A stretch of DNA of 64,000 nucleotides from Singulisphaera sp. GP187. GTDB lineage: Bacteria; Planctomycetota; Planctomycetia; Isosphaerales; Isosphaeraceae. The notes under the pieces were generated by a model. The model was not told the origin of the DNA. It searched no databases and saw only the letters and a program-made list of their open reading frames with translations. Location: contig NZ_FSRB01000001.1 in assembly GCF_900129635.1 (NCBI RefSeq), forward strand, positions 4,987,501 to 5,051,500. The letters are read 5' to 3'. Both the position numbers and the translations under genes were made by a program. This document shows positions 60,418 to 64,000 of the stretch, in pieces (the first letter of the stretch is position 1; each line of letters starts with the position of its first letter).

Positions 60418-61761
60418 ATGAACCACTTACCACTTCGGCCGCGCCCCCGTCGCGCGGGGAACTTCTCCGTCGAATCGCTGGAATCAAGGTCGCTCTTGAG
60501 CAGCGGACTGCGGGCCCCCTTGGCAGCGCCGAACCTGATGCCTGCCAGCGAAGTCGAAGTCGCGAGCGCAAAGACCATCCCGATCGCCGAAGCCCGGAAC
60601 CAGGCAACGAGCCCGCTCGTCCTGCCGAGGCCGTCCGGACCTCACCCGGTGGGGCAAACCTCGATCGAGGTCGTGGACCCGGCGCGTCCTGACCCGTTCT
60701 CGGCCGCCCCGAACGCCCAGCGCGACCTGATGGTCACGCTCTGGTATCCGGCGGGGCGGATGCGGCCAGGGACGCCGCGCGCCCCCTACGTCCCGAACGT
60801 CGACGCGTTCGCACCGTTCGTGACGGCCGACCTCAACGAGGGTTCCGACCCGACGCTGAGCGTCGATGACGTCCGGCAGATGCTGACATCGATCCGGACT
60901 CATGCGTGGATCGGTGCGCCGGTGTCGCCTCGGCAACAGGCCTACCCGGTGATCGTGCTTCTGCCAGGCCGAGGCTCAACCCCCGAGTTCTACACCGCCT
61001 ATGCGGAGGACCTGGCCAGCCGAGGCTACGTCGTGGCGGGGGTCAATCCCACAGGGGTCTCGGACGTCACAGCCTTCCCCGACGGCCGGGTCGTCCCGTC
61101 GCGCCTGCCGGACATCGAAACGCTCCCGTTCGATCGCCTCGTGACGGAGAGCGTCCTGGAAACCGAGATCGTCGCGGCCGACGCCCGCACGGTGCTCGAC
61201 CAACTGGAGCGAATGAACGCAGGAGCCGTCCCGAGCCCGCTCCGTGGTCGCCTGGACTTGCTCCATGTCGCCGTCGTCGGCCACTCGCTGGGCGGAGCCG
61301 CCGCGGCGCAGCTCGTGGCCACCGACCCACGGTTCCGAACCGGGGCCGACCTCGACGGCACCTTGTGGGGCCCCGTCCAGACCGCAGGCGTCGGCAAGCC
61401 GTTCCTGTTCCTGGCCGCCTCCGACCCGACGTCCCAGCAGCTCAAGCAGTCCGGCCTGAACCGCCGCCTCTATCAGCAAATGGTCGATCAGGCCGCGCTC
61501 GACACGGCCGGGATCGCCGCGACAATCCGAGCGGGCGGCTACCGAGTCGTCTTCGACGGCTTCCATCATTCGAGCTTCACCGACCTGGAACTGCAACGCT
61601 CCGCCTCGCCCGACGGCCCAGCCGGGTCAAAGGGCATTCAGGCGGTCGAGACGTACCTGACAGAGTTCCTCAACATGACCCTGTTCGGCCGGCAATCGCC
61701 CTTGTTCAATAGAACCGCCCGACCGTACCGAGGGGTCTGGTTCTCGACGCCGACGACTTGA
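60418..61761 (+). CDS. LEPR-XLL-like surface alpha/beta-hydrolase (PAF-AH/lipase-like)
   Basis: 447 aa. The N-terminus FSVESLESRSLLSSGLRAP has the surface motif. The catalytic domain (~85-430) resembles platelet-activating-factor acetylhydrolase/dienelactone hydrolase: YPVIVLLPGRGSTPEFYTAY (oxyanion region), GHSLGGAAAAQLVATD (nucleophile Ser), GADLDGTLWG (Asp) and GFHHSSFTDLEL (His), the last two typical for this subgroup. It likely hydrolyses esters or lipids outside the cell. No close upstream gene shares its strand (189 bp gap). The C-terminus (NRTARPYRGVWFSTPTT) is short and unusual. Confidence 0.85.
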   Translation: MNHLPLRPRPRRAGNFSVESLESRSLLSSGLRAPLAAPNLMPASEVEVASAKTIPIAEARNQATSPLVLPRPSGPHPVGQTSIEVVDPARPDPFSAAPNAQRDLMVTLWYPAGRMRPGTPRAPYVPNVDAFAPFVTADLNEGSDPTLSVDDVRQMLTSIRTHAWIGAPVSPRQQAYPVIVLLPGRGSTPEFYTAYAEDLASRGYVVAGVNPTGVSDVTAFPDGRVVPSRLPDIETLPFDRLVTESVLETEIVAADARTVLDQLERMNAGAVPSPLRGRLDLLHVAVVGHSLGGAAAAQLVATDPRFRTGADLDGTLWGPVQTAGVGKPFLFLAASDPTSQQLKQSGLNRRLYQQMVDQAALDTAGIAATIRAGGYRVVFDGFHHSSFTDLELQRSASPDGPAGSKGIQAVETYLTEFLNMTLFGRQSPLFNRTARPYRGVWFSTPTT

Positions 61762-61986
61762 AACCAAGTCCTCTTTGGAAGACCTCTATAATTCTTCCCT
61801 ATTTTCAGTTCGTAATCACAAATACTCAGACCGCATAGGGGGGCGGTTCCCTGGCTTATATGAAGTCAGGGAGCTCACCTGTCTTGGGACCGCCTTGCCC
61901 CTTTTCATCGGCGAGAGACGCTGCTCCGCCATTCCCTCTCTTCGGGATGGGGCCGCCTCGTCTCGTACGGTGGCTGGTTGTCACGG
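61762..61986. other. Intergenic region between convergent genes
   Basis: About 225 bp, no gene or clear terminator recognised. Confidence 0.4.
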
Positions 61987-63456
61987 TCAGCCGGAGGTGC
62001 CGGCTTTCTTCGGAGGCTCGAGGCGAACCCGGATCAGCCAGTTTCCCTGGGCGAAGGGCTGCGGTGTATCGCCGGGGAGGCCGGTGAACGACGAAGGGCT
62101 GTCCCCATCCTTCTTCTTCTTTTGCCCGTCGTGGCTGACATACACCCCTTTCGTCGCGGCGGGGTTGAACCCGACGCAAACGATGAACTTGGCGGGGACC
62201 TTGGTCGGCTTCAAGGCCATTCTGACCCAATCCTCCGGCCCTCGTTTGAAGGTGGAGTAGGGGAACGGGAAGGCGGCGATCTGCTGGAAGTTCTCATCGC
62301 AAAGGTAGACCGTGAAGTCCTCGTTAGGGGGTTTGGGATACCCGTACCGAGAGCCGTGGAGACGGACCGAGGTGAGCGTCCAGCCGTCGCCCGGGGATTC
62401 GAACCGGACGGCATGACCGCTCCCGGCGATGCTCTTCTTGCCGGCCGGCTTGCCGTCGTCGAGCGTGAGTTCGCGGACCGCCTCCTTCGCCTTCTCCTTC
62501 TCCTTCTCGGCCGGTGCGAGGGCAGCGACGACCCGCGGTCCGGGGTCGATCTCGGTGCGGGGCGGACTGGCGGCCGGCGGCGGACCGGCGGCGCTACGAA
62601 CCTGGGTGACGAGCCCTCCCGCAACGATGCCGGCCGAGAAGCAGGCGATCGCGGTCAACTTGAGCGTATTCAGAGCCATGGTCTTGAGTACTCCTTCGGC
62701 AAGCGTGACAACCGACGCCGGAACCGAACCGGCCGTCAGCATCCCTGGATTCGTCACAAACCAGACTGCGGCCCGGGCCGTAGTTTCGACGCAGGCCGCC
62801 GAAACGGCCTCCGGCGCGATTGGCAGGCCGCTCGCAAGCGAGGCGGTTTGCGAGGAAAGTCGCCGTCGCAGTCGTTGCCGCCCTTGCTCGAGCCGCCTCT
62901 GGACCGTCCTGACTGACCCTCGAAGCTGGTGCGCAGCCTGCTCGTGGGTCAGACCTTCGAGGTCGCAGAGTACGATCACCGCCCGGTACGCTTCGGGCAG
63001 CCGCTCGAGTTCCTCATAGAGCCGCTCGCGGGCTTCGGACGAGCCTCGGTCCGCGCTGGCCGTCTGCGCGGCACGCTCGGCTCCGCGCCACTCGCGCTCG
63101 CGGCGGCGGGCCGCGTCGACCTTGGCTCGGGCCGATACGCGGCAGGCGACCCCGAAGAGCCAGCTCGCCACCGAGTCGCGATTCCGGATCGCCCCGGCCC
63201 GCCGCGCCAGAATGAGGAAGACCGCCTGCGAAGCGTCCTCGGCGTCATGCGGATCGCGAAGGATCGCGCGACAGACCCGAAAGACCATCGGCCCATGCCG
63301 CTCGACCAAGGCTCCGAACGCCGCCTCAGCCGAGGCGTCGCGGCGGCCGAGGAACCGGTCCAGCAACGGCCCGTCCGCCAACCCCCCGACCGCCCCGCCG
63401 TCGCAGAGGGCGCGAAGCTGCTTCATGAGCAACGCGCCCGATGGCCCGCTCGTCAT
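61987..63456 (-). CDS. Membrane-anchored ECF sigma factor with extracytoplasmic beta domain
   Basis: 489 aa. ECF core: GGLADGPLLDRFLGRRDASA, DPHDAEDASQAVFLILARRA (region 2), LEGLTHEQAAHQLRGSVRTV (region 4). A ~70-residue linker leads to a helix (LKLTAIACFSAGIVAGGLVT) and a C-terminal domain (AVRFESPGDGWTLTSVRLHG, TVYLCDENFQQIAAFPFPYS, KFIVCVGFNPAATKGVYVSH) that resembles a beta-sandwich. Same fused architecture as the sigma gene at 45241, with an unrelated output domain. GGGGAGG precedes the ATG. The C-terminal part probably senses or binds something outside; the partner is unknown. Confidence 0.88.
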   Translation of the reverse strand: MTSGPSGALLMKQLRALCDGGAVGGLADGPLLDRFLGRRDASAEAAFGALVERHGPMVFRVCRAILRDPHDAEDASQAVFLILARRAGAIRNRDSVASWLFGVACRVSARAKVDAARRREREWRGAERAAQTASADRGSSEARERLYEELERLPEAYRAVIVLCDLEGLTHEQAAHQLRGSVRTVQRRLEQGRQRLRRRLSSQTASLASGLPIAPEAVSAACVETTARAAVWFVTNPGMLTAGSVPASVVTLAEGVLKTMALNTLKLTAIACFSAGIVAGGLVTQVRSAAGPPPAASPPRTEIDPGPRVVAALAPAEKEKEKAKEAVRELTLDDGKPAGKKSIAGSGHAVRFESPGDGWTLTSVRLHGSRYGYPKPPNEDFTVYLCDENFQQIAAFPFPYSTFKRGPEDWVRMALKPTKVPAKFIVCVGFNPAATKGVYVSHDGQKKKKDGDSPSSFTGLPGDTPQPFAQGNWLIRVRLEPPKKAGTSG

Positions 63457-63781
63457 CGATTCGAACCTCCCCGACCCACCGTTCGCTTCCTGAGTAGTGC
63501 CTCCCGGGGAACCGATCCCGCCACGATTGTCTTGAAAAAATCGCGGGAGCCAAGAATTGGACGATCAATTCTCCGGCTTTTTGTCTTTTTTGACATGAAT
63601 CATGGCTCCTAAAATATCATGGGATTATCGATCGAAAGCGGACTCCGTCCCGCGTTTTACCGCCACGCTCAAAATCCTGTGCTAATAGTGTGTAGGCGGG
63701 GAATACACTAGGATTCCCGAGGCAGTCCACACGCGACGTCGCGTTTCGCTGCACTCAGCCTCCTCGAACGGAGCCAGACTG
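63457..63781. other. Divergent intergenic region upstream of guaD
   Basis: Separates the sigma gene (minus) and guaD (plus). It is relatively AT-rich (63580-63620) and should contain both promoters; a TTGACA at 63590 has only a 14-bp spacing to TAAAAT and was not accepted. Confidence 0.5.
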
Positions 63782-64000
63782 ATGGCGGGCGCTAGTTCTG
63801 CGATTCGCGGCTCATTCTTCGATTTTGTCGATGACCCTTGGAAGCACCAGGGACGCGAGCATGAGGCCGCCCGGTACACCCCAGACGGCTTGCTCGTGGT
63901 CAAGGACGGTCGGGTCGTGGATTTCGGCGACTTCGAAGAGGTCGCGCCCCGCCACCCGGGGGTTCCGATCACCCACATCAAGAATCGCCTGATCCTCCCC
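63782..64000 (+). CDS. guaD: Guanine deaminase, N-terminal part (cut by the window end)
   Basis: 73 codons are visible from ATG 63782; GGAG lies about 8 nt upstream. The reading AIRGSFFDFVDDPWKHQGRE, DGLLVVKDGRVVDFGDFEEV and PITHIKNRLILP is the standard N-terminus of guanine deaminases, up to just before the metal-binding GFIDGHIHFPQT segment expected next. The enzyme converts guanine to xanthine in purine salvage. The overlapping minus-strand reading at 63682-63981 is an antisense shadow. Confidence 0.85.
   Translation, partial: MAGASSAIRGSFFDFVDDPWKHQGREHEAARYTPDGLLVVKDGRVVDFGDFEEVAPRHPGVPITHIKNRLILP

Noticed and set aside
63590..63615. TTGACA and TAAAAT as guaD promoter
   Set aside because: The spacing is only 14 bp, too short for a sigma70 promoter, and no better -10 box fits.
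63682..63981. 99-aa minus-strand reading frame at the window end
   Set aside because: It is antisense to the start of guanine deaminase, whose N-terminal sequence is well recognisable.
1..64000. CRISPR arrays, tRNA and rRNA genes
   Set aside because: No regularly spaced repeats, no cloverleaf with a proper T-loop/CCA context and no conserved rRNA segments were found. A T-loop-like GGTTCGAATC at about 63460 is part of the sigma gene start.

Overview
The window looks like a chromosomal segment of a high-GC planctomycete, most likely of the Isosphaerales/Isosphaeraceae. This rests on gene families that are hallmarks of the phylum: three DUF1501 proteins, two DUF1549/DUF1553 (PSD1-type) cytochrome-like proteins, a DUF1559 pseudopilin with an H-X9-DG C-terminus, five proteins carrying a LEPR-XLL-like N-terminal surface motif, and five ECF sigma factors. 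Two of the sigma factors are fused to a membrane anchor, one is the ECF41/SigJ type and one is coupled to a Ser/Thr kinase. No rRNA, tRNA or CRISPR array was seen.

Layout. 0.5-9 kb: surface alpha-carbonic anhydrase, a 42-aa membrane microprotein, a ribbon-helix-helix protein with a membrane partner, nitronate monooxygenase, an AcuI/YhdH reductase, an OmpR-type two-component system, a DUF1559 pseudopilin and a PepSY lipoprotein. 9-14.3 kb: a modular GH5 cellulase and a Tat-exported aldo/keto reductase lying between two inverted 69-bp repeats. 14.3-22.2 kb: ECF41 sigma factor with its carboxymuconolactone decarboxylase partner, a BlaI/M56 sensor pair, two overlapping RlaP-like nucleotidyltransferases, and an ECF sigma/Ser-Thr kinase operon. 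22.5-30.7 kb: mostly metabolism (7Fe ferredoxin, threonine aldolase, Gfo/Idh/MocA oxidoreductase, YkvA-like protein, GT2 and GT-C glycosyltransferases, aldo/keto reductase, riboflavin synthase). 30.7-40.3 kb: two LEPR-XLL beta-propeller proteins around a DUF1549/DUF1553 - DUF1501 - WD40 operon. 40.8-46.6 kb: an ECF sigma/putative anti-sigma/secreted-protein operon, a small-protein/HNH pair, DUF2780 and a membrane-anchored ECF sigma. 47-53.4 kb: PSD1-DUF1501 operon, a decayed IS5-type element enclosing a 135-aa ORF, and a third DUF1501 gene. 53.6-58.9 kb: a same-strand cluster of redoxin, Tat-exported histidine-rich propeller, FtsX-type permease and ABC ATPase. 59-64 kb: PadR regulator with a membrane partner, a LEPR-XLL alpha/beta-hydrolase, a second membrane-anchored ECF sigma and the start of guanine deaminase.

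How it fits together. Much of the coding capacity concerns the cell envelope: exported Tat proteins, surface beta-propellers and enzymes, heme-binding PSD1 proteins, and one-component, two-component or sigma-based sensing of extracytoplasmic signals. The most unusual points are a GH5 catalytic domain apparently nested inside a Calx-beta domain, an ECF41 promoter matching the published consensus in front of the sigma operon, an IS5-like element whose transposase is gutted but which encloses another gene, a NosZ-like propeller lacking the CuA domain in an ABC/redoxin cluster, and tandem RlaP-type nucleotidyltransferases. Assignments come from reading protein motifs by eye without database searches, so family names are more secure than exact substrates.
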